From positions 11,099,776 through 11,163,775 of the forward strand of contig SSBO01000001.1 in NCBI GenBank assembly GCA_005281725.1: DNA of 64,000 nt, written 5' to 3'. Of the stretch, positions 36,386-57,667 are shown one piece after another. How positions within the stretch are numbered: position 1 is the stretch's first letter; the number at the start of each line of letters is the position of its first letter. A program made the position numbers and the translations under genes. Source of the DNA: Wuchereria bancrofti. Taxonomy: Eukaryota > Nematoda > Chromadorea > Rhabditida > Onchocercidae. The notes below the pieces were generated by a model that saw only the letters and a program-made list of their open reading frames with translations, searched no databases and was not told the origin of the DNA.

Positions 36386-39300
36386 TTGAGGACAATAATT
36401 TCAAACCATTAACGAGATGACAAAATGGACGATGATGTTAGCTTGATTAGAAATAATTTCATCTTCGATTTCGATTCATTTAACTTTTTTTCTCCCTTTC
36501 TTTATCTCTCCTTCTTTATCTCTTTCTCTCTCTCTCTCCCTCTTAAGTCGTAAGTAAATTATAATGACAAGTTGATTTTGTCATTTGTCACATACACACG
36601 CATACATTTTCAAAATTTTTTAATCATTTCAACTTATCGAATTATGCTTCTTCTGAATTCTTACTTTTCATCCATTTAATCATAATTTTTTCTTTTTCAT
36701 TAATAAAAAATTAAACTTTAACTTAATTGAAATTAATTAAAAACCAATTAATGAACTATTACACATAAATTAAAAAATTTGGCATATGACAAAGCGAATT
36801 ACACGGTAATAACCATTAATGTTAAAGTAATTAGCAATGCTTTTAATTATCATCAATAATCAAATTTCAAACCAAAAATTGAAATTGAAATTAATTAACA
36901 AAATCAACAATTGTTTTTTTTTTCAGCAATTCTAATAAATTATGAAACCTTACGTCTAATTTGCATAATTAATAAAATTTACTCTTTGTTTTGCATTCTG
37001 TTTGTTTACAAACAAATCATATTATAGTCAAAATCTTGTATTCTCAATGTTTACAATCATTATAACCAAAAAAAAAGTTGACAATTTATTGATCAGTACT
37101 ATCTTGTTCTTTTCATATTTATCCATTTGTCACTTTTCAAAATCATCTTACCGAGGTTATGCTCAAAACCAATGTGTCACATATGTCACATAGCAATTTT
37201 CAAAATGGAGTAAATAAAATTGACTTAAACTCATTTAGCTTTTGGAAATCGTTTTTTTCTTTTTTCTCTTTTTTGTTTCCTTTTGTTTACATTCCATATG
37301 TGGTAGATAAGGTGATGATGATGATGATGATGGATGAATTTTAATTTTAAAAAATGAATTTTAATTCTGAATCTTTCAATTTTCATCTTATTTCATTTCA
37401 AAATTATGCTTCAAATCTATTAAATACTTTTTTTTTTAATCAAAGAGCACAAAAGTCGAAAACATTTCTGTTTCTTAATTAATTCTTTTAATTAATATTA
37501 GTTAATTTTTGGCATTATTATTGAAATTCAAGATAGCCATAACATTGAATAAAATTATTTTAAACTATTTTAGCTTTACAAAAAAATCAAATCACAATTT
37601 TTGCATCCAAAAAAACAATTACTTTCATATTAATTTAATTTACAACTTAGCTTACTCTTGTTTCGAGGTATTTTTCAAAACACTTTTAAAATTTTGAAAA
37701 GTTTTAAGCATCTTTAAATCAAGATAGTATACAAACTTATAAATTTCGCGTTAGCATTTTCAGACTTTCTTGTTAAAAAATTTAAAAAAAAGAAGCGACA
37801 AAATTTGAATATATTATTTTACATTAAACAAAAGACATTTATACGAAAAGTAAAATTTTGCAGTCAAATTTTAATTTTAGTAGTGAGATTTTAGTATGAT
37901 GAAAATTTTAATTTTAATTACATAACATTCCATATAGTTATGCAATAGCTATTCATATATTTAGTAATTTATTGCAAAATTAAAACTAAAATTTGATATG
38001 ACAAAATATCTCAATTAATATTATTTTTACCATATTTAAATTAAATTTAATTACTAGTACAAAAATTTAGTAATGTTTTTGCCTTATCATTTGTTCAAAC
38101 GTATTTAGTTATGTTATCCATTTAATTTAACCTGAATTAATGAAATTTTAAACAAGAAAAAAAGTTATCCAGAAATTGCACTTAGAGTAAAAATAGGATT
38201 TTTACTGATAACACATTTCAATGGATGTTTCAGTCTGGATCAGTAATTCGAAAGAGACTGTCACTTACGGCTTACAATCCGGCAAGAAGAATTCTTCAGG
38301 AATTGTATCGCTGTTTGTTATCCTTTGAAATATTACTTTTATTTTTTTTGAAACAAAAGTTATCACTTGAAAAAGTAAACATTCAGATATTAAATTTCAG
38401 TACTTTAAGTAACAAAATGCAAGTGTAACCTTTTTTTTTTATGAATTTTGAAGAAATTGCTGAACTGTTCAAATTCTCAGATCCAAACAATAAATTAATA
38501 AAATTATTGAAAGAGTGATTTACACTTTCCAATTCTTTGTTGTATTTATTAGCAAATTCAACATTTTTCTTTATCAATTGCTCTTGTGATAATATTTTGA
38601 ATAATTCTTCTGATCCCAATTAAATTAATTAAATTTTCTAATCACTAATAAAGCAAGAAACAAACATACATTCATTGCTTTATTTTAATACTATTTTGTT
38701 AAGAAATTATTATTACTTTGATTCTAGGAATGTTTCCATTTCAAATTTAAACTTTTCTTCTGTATTCAGAATTTCATTTTAATTTTTCCTAAATTTCCAA
38801 CTAGAAATATTGGATCGTTTTTTTTTTCTTAATCTTCCAGGGAAAAAATTTTATGAGATGATTTATTAGGAATGCAAAAACTATTTGATATCTAATAGAA
38901 TTAATCAAAATGTTTGAGTTTTAGATTTTGAAATTTTTAAAAATTTAAGCTTTCTAAATTATTTTAAGAGAATACAAAATCAAACTGAGATTAAATAACA
39001 ATAGTATAAGTTAGTACTAGCATAAAAATCTGTCTAAGTCATCTTTTAATCTTATCTTTATCAACAAAATTATCACTTCTTTCTTTCTTCAGCTTATTTT
39101 CACTACCTCTAAATTTCTCATAAAGGTAGATCAGGTAAAGAAAATGGACAAATCATTAGTATTACTGATTTTTCCGCTTACTTTAAAATACATTCTAATA
39201 ACTTTAACATACATATTGATATTTAAGTATAATTAGGTAATAACTTTTCATATCAATGACAAAAAACTTCAAATTTTCTAAAAAATTTACTCTTAAAGAA

Positions 39301-39956
39301 AAATTCAACAAAGATTACATTTAAATTTTATTAATAGATAATTAAGTTCCTTTTTTTTTTTTCGAGATTTTATTTGAGTTTGAGTTTATTTGACGACTAT
39401 AACTTATGTAATGATCAATTGTACAAAGTTTAACAGTTGAACGAAATTATTTTGATCAGACGAAATTATTTTGATCATTGTTTTTTTGATATTTCATATA
39501 ATTTGTATTTCAGAATTAATTAATTAGTATATGAGATTACTCAAAGATGAAATCGATTATTGATTCATATTTGATTTAAACCATTTAAACTAAAATGATT
39601 TCAATTGATGTATAGGCAATAAATTGATGAGCAATTTTAAATCGTTTATTCTTGACGTTCGTTCTAATGCTTTGTATTTTCACGTAAAATGATTGATGCT
39701 GCTATTCAGTGACGGTGACATGGATGTTTACATGTAAACAAAATAAACAAAAAAAAAAAAAGAAAGAAAAAAGGAAGGGTTAAATACCCAGTAATGCGCT
39801 ATAATACATTGAGCGTGATGTGGAATTGATCTATGATGTTTGATGATGATGATGTTGGTGGTGGTGCTTGGTGATGATGATTATTTGGTGACAATGTTGT
39901 TGATGATGATGATGAGCTCATGATGATGATGATGATGATAGCAAATAGTGAGAGAA
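36386..39956. other. Intergenic region with an ambiguous exon-like block at 38.2-38.6 kb
   Basis: Mostly A/T-rich. It has a pyrimidine tract with CT repeats (36495-36545) and GAT repeats near 37310 and 39841-39945. At 38225-38620 exon-like frames exist on both strands. On plus, ATGTTTCAG is followed by SGSVIRKRLSLTAY. On minus, SEELFKILSQEQLIKKN is followed by a second exon ending at a GTAAGT donor. The strand cannot be decided by eye, so no gene is called. Confidence 0.4.
39841..39945. repeat. GAT/GTT trinucleotide repeat
   Basis: GATGATGATG and GTTGGTGGTGG units form a simple repeat just downstream of the collagen 3 stop codon. Confidence 0.8.
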
Positions 39957-42267
39957 TTAGGCTGATTTATGTTTCGCTTTCTTGGCCATTGTCAAAAATA
40001 CGGAACTACGTGCTGGACATGGACAATAATGAGCATCTGGGCCTGGTAGACCCGGATTTCCAGGCTAAAATATCGATAAATATATATTTTTTTCACTTCA
40101 AAAACTTTGAAATGAAATCAAATTTATATTTGAAAAAATTATAGTAAATTGCTTAAATCGAATTAAACATAATTTTTTATAGAATTTTGATTTTATTAGT
40201 TATTTTTGAAAAAAAAAAAAGTGAGACAAGGAATATTAGTTTTTCTAATTTTATGAAAAAGCAGCGACTTACCGGTCCCGGTCTACCATCTGCACCGCGT
40301 CTGCCATCATTACCACTTCTTCCTTCTGGTCCTTGTTCACCTGGCTCACCGTCAGCACCTCTTTGTCCATCTTGACCTGGAAGTCCTGGTGGTCCTTGTG
40401 ATCCAGTTGGTCCCTTTGGTCCTGGTGGTCCAGTTCCGCGCTTACCATCTCTACCTGGTGGTCCTGGTCGTCCAGGTGTTCCATCATGTCCTGGTTCACC
40501 AGGTTGACCCTGTGATCCTTGCTGACCTGGTCTACCTCTTGCTCCTGGCCTTCCATCAATACCCGATTTTCCGGATGGTCCAACTTCACCCATTTCTCCT
40601 TGTGGTCCTTCTCGTCCTGGTGGTCCCGGTGGGCAATTAATGCATTCACGTGGTTCAGGTGTTGTTATTGGTACGATAGCCGGTGGACCAGGTGGCCCAT
40701 CACCACCTGCGTATCCATCTGTCCCTTTTTCACCCATTTCTCCTCGTGGTCCTGGTGGCCCTCTTGGACATCCTTCTGCGCTAGGCCCACAATCTGCAAT
40801 ATGCATGTCTCTATATTCAAATTTCAATCATTTTTAAAGTCTTTTTTTTTTTCTTTCTCTTAAAAACACAAAATTGTAAAAATATCATTTGAAACTTACT
40901 ACATCGTTCAGGAAATTGAAATTGTCGTTTAAATCTTGCAAAAAGACTTGAAAAAGTTGGTGTTGTATCGGTGCTACCGGATGGATGCATGTGCAGCAAT
41001 AATATCCTTTGCCATGTGTCATCTGCGACAGTCTAAAAATGAAAATCTCAATTATTTGAAATTAAATTAAAGAGAAATAAGAAAAGTAATCAAGTAGACT
41101 ATAACATTAATATGAATAGATTCATTAAATTCTATCAAATTAAAATTTAATTGATCAATTAAAATATTGACTTGATCTTAGCTTTGTCACTTACTTGAAA
41201 TTTTTTTGTTGTCTTATGGTATTTGATAAGAATTCATAGCAAAACATTGTTTCACAGAAAAAAAGAAAGAGGAAAAAATGAAATAAAAGAATAATAGTTG
41301 GCAAATTTATTTCAATAACTTGAAAATTTTTGATTTAAAAATTATGATATTTTAAAAATTTGAAAACTGATCACAAATATTTGTAATACATAAATGATAG
41401 ATTTAAGAAGTTTTTGGATCAAAAATATGCCTAAAAATATTTTTCAAAAAAAAATTTTTTTTTTTGAAATTTGCTTTTACTTTTAAATATTGCTAACTGA
41501 GCAATTATTGATATCTTTTGTTTTAAAGAAATAATCTATCAAAATACTTTTAAGAGAGCTATATGAAACAGTATTGAATAAATGTTTAAAAAATCTGACT
41601 CAGAAAAGCATCGATGACAGAAAAGGTTGACATTTATTAAATACTATTAATCTTAAATTGATATTCATTGAATATTATTAATCTTAAATTAACATTTATT
41701 AAATATTATTAATCTTAAATTAACATTTATTAAATATTATTAATCTTAAATTGGTATTTATTGAATATTATTAATTTTAAATTGCTATTTATTAAACATT
41801 ACTAATCTTAAATTAACATCTATTAAATATTACTAATCTTAAATTGATATTTATTAAATATTATTGATTTTAAAATGTCATTTATTAAATATTATTGATC
41901 TTAAATTGATATTAAATATTATTGATCTTAAATTGACATTCATTGAATATTATTAATTTTAAATAACTAATCTTAAATTGATATTCATTGAATATTGTTA
42001 ATCTTAAATTGTTATTTATTAAACATTATTAGTCTTAAATTGATATTTGTCAAATATTATTAATCTGAAATTGATATTTACTGAATATTATTAATTTCAA
42101 ATTATCATTTATTAAATATTATTAACCTTAAATTCGCCCATTTCATCCATAACATCATCATATAAGGTGTTGATGTCATTGTAAATAATGCAAACAGCAA
42201 CCAGAGACATAATTATCACAAAGACGCTGCATGCTGTAGCAAGACCCACGAATACCTTCACACTCAT
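39957..42267 (-). CDS. Cuticle collagen 3
   Basis: Cuticle collagen of the same family as those at 18.2-19.7 and 25.5-27.0 kb. Exons from 5': 42267-42127, 41032-40900, 40793-40273, 40064-39957; 903 nt, 300 aa. The start is preceded by an AATATTTCAG acceptor ending at 42280. Residues 1-47 contain a hydrophobic segment and [23 protein letters not shown] is at 51-54 and R80-F-K-R83 is the furin-like site. The exon 3 junctions have the same phases as collagens 1 and 2, and exon 3 is 521 nt, as in collagen 1. The collagen interruption differs, [18 protein letters not shown], with a Thr/Pro linker instead of LLATxxIPGGC. The last exon is longer (108 nt) and adds a basic tail after [12 protein letters not shown] ([12 protein letters not shown]). 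Intron 1 (about 1.1 kb) holds a 31-bp minisatellite that starts at its donor. Confidence 0.95.
41628..42134. repeat. 31-bp minisatellite in collagen 3 intron 1, about 16 copies
   Basis: A 31-base unit on the model TTAACATTTATTAAATATTA followed by TTAATCTTAAA is repeated with small variations. The last copy crosses the exon 1/intron 1 junction: minus-strand TTTAAG/GTTAATAAT in the gene corresponds to TTTAAG/ATTAATAAT in the repeats, so the array is made of splice-junction copies in which the donor GT has become AT. Confidence 0.9.
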
Positions 42268-42280
42268 CTTGCTACCTACC

Positions 42281-45136
42281 TGAAATATTTCAATTAAAAA
42301 TTTTATTAAAAATTTATTTTATCATCATTCAATTAACCTGTATGTCATTCAACTTCAACAAAATTTATTAACTTTAATATGCATTCATTTATGATGATAA
42401 AATTTTTTACAAATGATAAAATTTAGAAATCTATAAATAACCTTTGATATAAAAAATTTAATTTACGTATATTCCGTCAAATTTAATTACAGTTAAAAAG
42501 ATTTCTGACAAAAAACTGTTAAATTTAATTTGTTTTCATTATTAAATCAAATTTGATAAAATTTCAAAATCTAAAAAGCAATCATTGATATACAATCATT
42601 ATTGAAGAACGCTTTTTTTTTTTGACAATTAAAATTGATTTTTTAATTTCAAGTTGTAATTACTTCAAAGAAGCTATAGCATTTCTATTACCTTTTGTTT
42701 CATTTAAAATTTTTTCATCTTTGATTATTATCAAATTTAATCTAATATTAAGTTAAAATAAATTTTTGAAATTTCATTTTTTAATATTATAAGGTGTGTT
42801 AAATATCTTTTTTTTTTATTATTTAAATTTTTTAATTAATAAAAAAAAAAGAAGAAGAAATAATTGCAATAGAAATAAAAATTAATGAAAAATCCCAGAC
42901 AACCAATGGTTACCATTTCAACTAAATTATTTTATGATATTACTTTGGGTGGAAAATGAAACGCTTATATTTTCGGTATAACATCAGTTCATGACCGCCT
43001 CCCTTTCTCTTCTTCCTTCCTTCTTTTTTTTTTTTTTTGCTTTTCGTCTGATGCGCAAAAGTAAACGAATTAAACAAATTTGAAAGCAAGTTTCTACAAG
43101 AACTAATAAAAAGAATTTAGTTCGTACGCTAACAATAATTTATTAAATTTTCAAAAGAAAAGAAAAAAACTCTTTTCCTTTTATTTCTCTTCTTCTCTAA
43201 TAAAATTTTGCTAATTCTCAAATTGATAATTAGCAATAGGACAATTTTTCTTTTTTTTTAACTTGTCATCAATCTCTAACATTCCTACTTCTCATTTTTT
43301 TTTTTTTATTTTTACATACATTTAAAGTAATTGGAATGGTAGAAATACATTTAACCATCTTTTAGATGATGAAACAGTAATGTCATATGAATTGAGGACA
43401 TATTTGTCAGATGTTTTACTTGTAGTGACATTTTTGCTTTTTTTTTTTGTCAAACTTTTCATCTTTCTTTCTTTCTTTAATCTTTCTTTTGTACACTGAA
43501 CCAGTTATTTTGTCATTCTTCAAAAGGACAAAAGAAGGAGGAAAAGAAAAAATAAGGAAAATTGTGAACGAATAGCTGCGACATTTTCTAGGAGCGCACA
43601 GGTTATCATTCCATTAGCGCTTTCTAAGAGCGCACAGGTTATCATTCCATTCCATTGCTAAAACCATTACCGCCAATGATACAGTAAATGAATTTTTCTA
43701 CTAAATAAAACAAATCTTTTTTTTTTTTCAATAAATTTGCGAAAAAAAAAATTTAATTTATGATTAAAAAATATTAGATAAAATGAAGTGAATCGAAAAA
43801 ATTTATAATACCACAAAAAAATATTATAAATATTGGCCATATGTAAGCTTTAGAAAATTGTTAAAAAGTGAGAAAGTCAAGAATTTCATTAATTGAATTA
43901 ATTGATAGTTATTATAAAATGAGAAAGATAAAAATAATTAAGATTAAGTATTTAATTTAGATTACATTAACAATTCTGATATCATATAAAATGAAAAAAA
44001 AAAAGAAAAAACCAACCAGTATATTCAGGAATTTAAGAAGATTTAAGAAGTTAAATACTTTCGATCATATTTTATTCAATTAATCGATAATGTATAAATA
44101 ATGTTTTCATTGATTAGTTAAAAAAATATTTAATCATATATTTTGAGAAAATTTTTTGATAAATTTACACAAATGCTAATTTTTCTCCATAATTTATGTA
44201 AATTTAATTAATTCTAAAATGTTTATTTTACCGTTATCTTTTCATTCCATTTTTAAAAATATCTGCAAGCTTTTTTTTTCTTATAAAAATCAATATTTCG
44301 ATTTTTTTTTTTCATTTTTCATTTTGATAATTTTTGCGAAGCAAATTGTCATGCATAGAATTATTTCAATTGTTAAATCATTTGCAAATTCTATTTTATG
44401 AATTACAATTAGTGTTAATTAGAAATTATTATTTTGAAACGATGAACTTTTTGGAATTTATTTTGCAACCATTTAAAAATTATGTTATATTTTAGAAGTG
44501 AAAAAAAAAAAAGCGTAAATAGCAGAAACTATTTTTGCTACTGTACAATAAAAGTTGAAAGATTTGAAGAACGAGAAAATGTCATCAAATGGAAAAGTAT
44601 AGACAAGTGGAACGGCAAACATTTCCCAATTTCAAACAATTTTTGTGGCTGTAAAATGCAAAAAAAAAAAAAAAAATAAAATAAATAAATAAATAAAAAA
44701 TAATGTGTAAAAGAATGCGATAAAAATTTATTTAATTATATTTTTTTTTCCTTCTTCCTCAACAACAGCAACTATTTCTAATTAATTATTAAAAAAAAAA
44801 AAAAAGAGAGAGAGAGAGAGGGAATGAGTTATATGTGTAAAATATATGCACAAAATTTCTTGCAAAGAAATTATATTGCTAAAATTTTTTGATAAATTTT
44901 CATAATTTTGCTTAATGTTAAGAAATTTCTAAATTAAAAGATTAATGAAACAGATGTAAAAGTATTAAGTTATAAATGATTATGTTTGAAATTTGCCAAA
45001 ATTAAATTAGCTAAAAGATATATTATCAAAATTATCATTTTTTATCATTTGTATGTTTATTGTAAATTGTTTATTAAATAAGATAAAATATACATTTATA
45101 TATGTACAATGAATCAAAATTTTTAACAATTATCAT
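42281..45136. other. Intergenic region between collagen 3 and glr-1
   Basis: A/T-rich DNA with long A and T tracts. It holds a 36-bp tandem pair (43585-43656) and two plus-strand open frames (44219-44401, hydrophobic low complexity; 44482-44679). The second follows a TATTTTAG acceptor and is Cys-containing (NYFCYCTIKVERFEE), so it could be an exon, but it has no convincing partner and ends in a poly-A tract. Otherwise nothing coding is seen. Confidence 0.45.
43585..43656. repeat. 36-bp tandem duplication, GCGCACAGG motif
   Basis: Two adjacent copies carrying GAGCGCACAGGTTATCATTC, unusually G+C-rich for the region, about 1.3 kb upstream of collagen 3. Confidence 0.8.
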
Positions 45137-54040
<8,904 letters not shown>

Positions 54041-56193
54041 ATTTTTAATAACATACTGAAATATAAATTATTTAGCAAAATTATGAATTTATTAAAGCAC
54101 AAATTTGAAATAGGCAAAATCTTCAAGCGTAGTTGATATGAATACATTTTTTTTTAAATCCATGTATCATAAAGTTTAAATTTATTGAAAACTTGGCAAG
54201 AATGATAAATGAGCATTATGAAATGAGGTAAGATCAAAGATCACCGGAATTTTTGCGCTAATGCATTTTCGATTCTCATAATAAAATTTCGGACAAAAAA
54301 AAAGGTGCGCAAAATACCCATAATGATTAATTTTAGTGATCGGATCATGAATTTTGTTGCGTGCTTGAAATTTATCCTGAATTACCGGAATATGTACCCA
54401 GAATTATAAAGAAAAAAACGCAGAAATTTATTAAAATTTTAAATTAATTAGAACTACAAATTTATTTCGAATCATCTAAATTACTGGGAACACTCAATTT
54501 AGTAAGTATTTCTTCTTCATATTTAATTATTTGGAAGCTTTATTCAAAAAAAAAATAGTTATAATAAAAATTTTAACGCTGAAAATAATTAAAGTAGGAA
54601 TATCGATTTGAAATATAAGTACTTTTTTAGTTAAGCATTGCAAATTAATTTTAAACTTTCATTTTTTTTGCAACAAATTTTGCAACAATTTTAGTTTTCT
54701 TTGCATTGCTCAAAAGTTTTTAATATAAAAGTGGGATTTTTACAATAATTTCAACATCTTTCAGATACATTTTTATCTTTTTTTCTTTCAATGGTTATTT
54801 CAAACTTATTTAAAAATAATCAAAATTTGAAGTTTGCTAGTTTTTAAAGTTGAAGAAAAAAAAAGCACTGCCGGGAAAATATTTGTGAAGAGAATATGAA
54901 TTTAATTTATTGATTAATGATTCTAAAGATTCCGGATATGATCATCAAATCTTGGCTTATTTTAGCATTTCTCATTTTGTATCAAAATTTGAGGAGCAAA
55001 GAAAATAGTACAAATAGTACCATACTGTTTACATGGCCAAGAAATGAATGCATTGGCCAAGAAAATTGAAGAAAAAATCAATTAAATAAATAGCAATAAT
55101 TTGAAAGAGCTTTGTAAAGAATGAATTAATGATAAAAAGTACTGCTATGAACCATTTCAATTAATTTCAAAATGATTGAAATAAAAGAGTTCTTCCTTTT
55201 TTTCTTTTTTTTTTTTGGCTAAAGTAATGGGTTTAGATAACAATAGAAGACAAGGGAAGGTTAAAAAAAGCTAAGCTAAAGCTGGGAAAGTTTATAAAAA
55301 ATGACAAGCATAAAATTTGTTTTGAAAATTTGGATTGAAATATGAATTTGAAATTAAACGAGCATTGATAATCATAAATATTCCAAACTTTGTTCTAATC
55401 TGGACTGATTAGCTAATTTAAACTAAAACCTTCTTTCAAAAAGAAAAAATAAATAAATAAATAAAGGAAAGAAAGATAAGTCTATTCAGTTAGATTTCAA
55501 GAAATGCTTCTTTCCTTGTTGAGTTTTAACCAAAGCTTCAAAAGTGTTAGCATTACTTTATTTTTTTTAATTCTAAAACCAAATTCATTTTTATGATTGA
55601 TGAGGAAATTTTTATTTTTCTTCCAGCAAAACTAATAACATAAATATTTTTTTTTTCCACGATGTAATAATGATTTATTCTTTTCATTCTAAAATAATTA
55701 TAAGTTATTGAAAATTGATGTTGTAGTTATCGATTGTATTTTGAATAATTCGAGATAGAATTAGGTTTTAATAAATGAATAAATCTTTTTGATTAGCAAA
55801 AAAAAGAGATATTTAAATATAAATTAAATTTAAAAAAATTCTCTTAGCAGATAACATTCACTTTTTTCTTTTAATATACATGGATTAATCATGAAAAAGT
55901 GAAAGTTTTTTATGATTGAAATTTTAAATTTGTTTCATTGGTCACTGTAAAATTGATCATTTAATAATTTTAAATATACCAAAAATATTGTATCATCAAT
56001 TTTTGCCACTCAAAACGAATGAGAATTATCAGGCTAATTAGCTAATGAAACAAATGGATGTGTATGGATAACTTGTAAACAATTTTTAAATTTACTTAAT
56101 TACTCATTTAATTTAATTACATATAAATTACTTGTAAAATACTTATAAATTACTTACAATTTACTTTATAATGTTTGTCTCATTTTCATCGAC

Positions 56194-56234
56194 AAAAATA
56201 ATCAAGCCATGTAATTTATGGCTTGATTATTTTT
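56194..56234. repeat. Perfect 17-bp hairpin with 7-base loop
   Basis: AAAAATAATCAAGCCAT (56194-56210), loop GTAATTT, then the exact reverse complement (56218-56234). It is the longest perfect inverted repeat noticed in the window, about 2.2 kb upstream of glr-1. Confidence 0.8.
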
Positions 56235-56580
56235 CATTTTTCCAAAATTATTTTTCAGAATTTTTTCAAAATTATTTTTTAAAAATATCACCCAAAAGAA
56301 TTGTAAGACTAAATAAAGTCTTTGCTTCTTTTTCAGATCATTTTGTTGAAATTTTTTCGATTAACATTTTTTCGAACAATCATTTTATTGTTAACAATTT
56401 TCAATTCTAAAAATTGTTTGAGAAAAATGATTAAGTGGGAATGAGAATGAAATAGGAAAGACATTTAAGCATTCTTTAAAATTATACACTTTGTTATATT
56501 AAGCTTGTAGTTTTCAAGTTATTTCAATTAAAATTCATATTAAGCTAAATACAAAATGAAATCTTTGATCACAGAAAGGA

Positions 56581-56600
56581 TTATCTTATCTTATCTTATC
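56581..56600. promoter_or_regulatory. Four tandem TTATC (GATA) sites
   Basis: TTATC repeated four times without spacing, that is, GATAA on the other strand. It could bind GATA-family factors or be a plain microsatellite. It lies about 2.5 kb upstream of the glr-1 start. Confidence 0.3.
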
Positions 56601-57487
56601 AATTCTACCGTATCAACGACTCACTTCAAACTGAGAAAGCAAACTTTTTTGATAGAATTAATTTAGCTAAATAATTAAAAATTGTTTGTTTGACATCGCA
56701 AAATAAATACATTTCATAGATTTAATTAAAATCAAATTAAAAATGAAAATTGAAATGCAACTTTTTTCAAAATGTAAATTTTAAAACAATATTTAATTGT
56801 ATTAATTATTAAATTTAAAAAAAATTTTTTGCTTCCTTCTTTGCATTTGGATGATTTTTTTTTGAGAAAGATTAAACTTTGACGAAATAAATATTTCACA
56901 AGAATGTCATCAAGACGAAATACTTGAAAAAAAAAAAAAAATTGAAGTGCTGTAACATCAATGAATTAGATTTCTCGTTTTTCTTTTTTCTCTTTTTTTT
57001 TGAGATTTGATAAGAGAAAAGAATTTAAGCAATAAATGATAGATTTTTTTTTCTTTTTTTTCATTCGGATAAATTCAATTTTTTTTTTATAAAATACGAC
57101 AAAGTATTGTTGATGTAAGGAATGATAAAATTAGAGCTAGAAATTTTTTTTTTAAATTTTGCAACATAATTATAAATTTAGAGCTTATTTGTGGCAAATT
57201 TCATCATCAAAATTTTGAGCATATAAAGTTTCATACATCATTTAAATGCATAATGATTATAAATTCAAATTTCTTCCTTTTTCATGTTAGCATGAAGGAG
57301 TAGCAACAGAAAGTCACGCGATCAATGATTGCATGAGTAAGTGCATTTTGCAGTTTGAGTAAACAAACATATTTCAATTAGAGTAAACAAACATATTTTT
57401 AAATCTCTTCGTAATTGATAACGATGATGAAATTAACATGTCAATATTTTAGATGCAAAAAGCAGAAGGAATAGGAATGAGATAATT

Positions 57488-57667
57488 TGAATCAATCTTT
57501 TTAATTTTATAGTGAATTAATTGAATTGATCTTTCTAATTTTTTAATGAATCAGTTGAATCAATCTTTTTAATTTTTTAATGAATCAATTGAATCAGTCT
57601 CATTAATTTTTTAATGAATCAATTGAATCAGTCTCATTAATTTTTTAATGAATCAATTGAATTGATC
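57488..57667. repeat. 34-bp minisatellite, about 5 copies
   Basis: Units of 34 bases with ATGAATCAATTGAATCAGTC and a TTAATTTTTTA spacer; successive ATGAATC starts lie at 57546, 57580, 57614 and 57648. The outer copies are diverged. Confidence 0.85.

Noticed and set aside
37159..37344. Open frame ending in a Met/Asp run
   Set aside because: Driven by a GATGAT microsatellite; no splice support.
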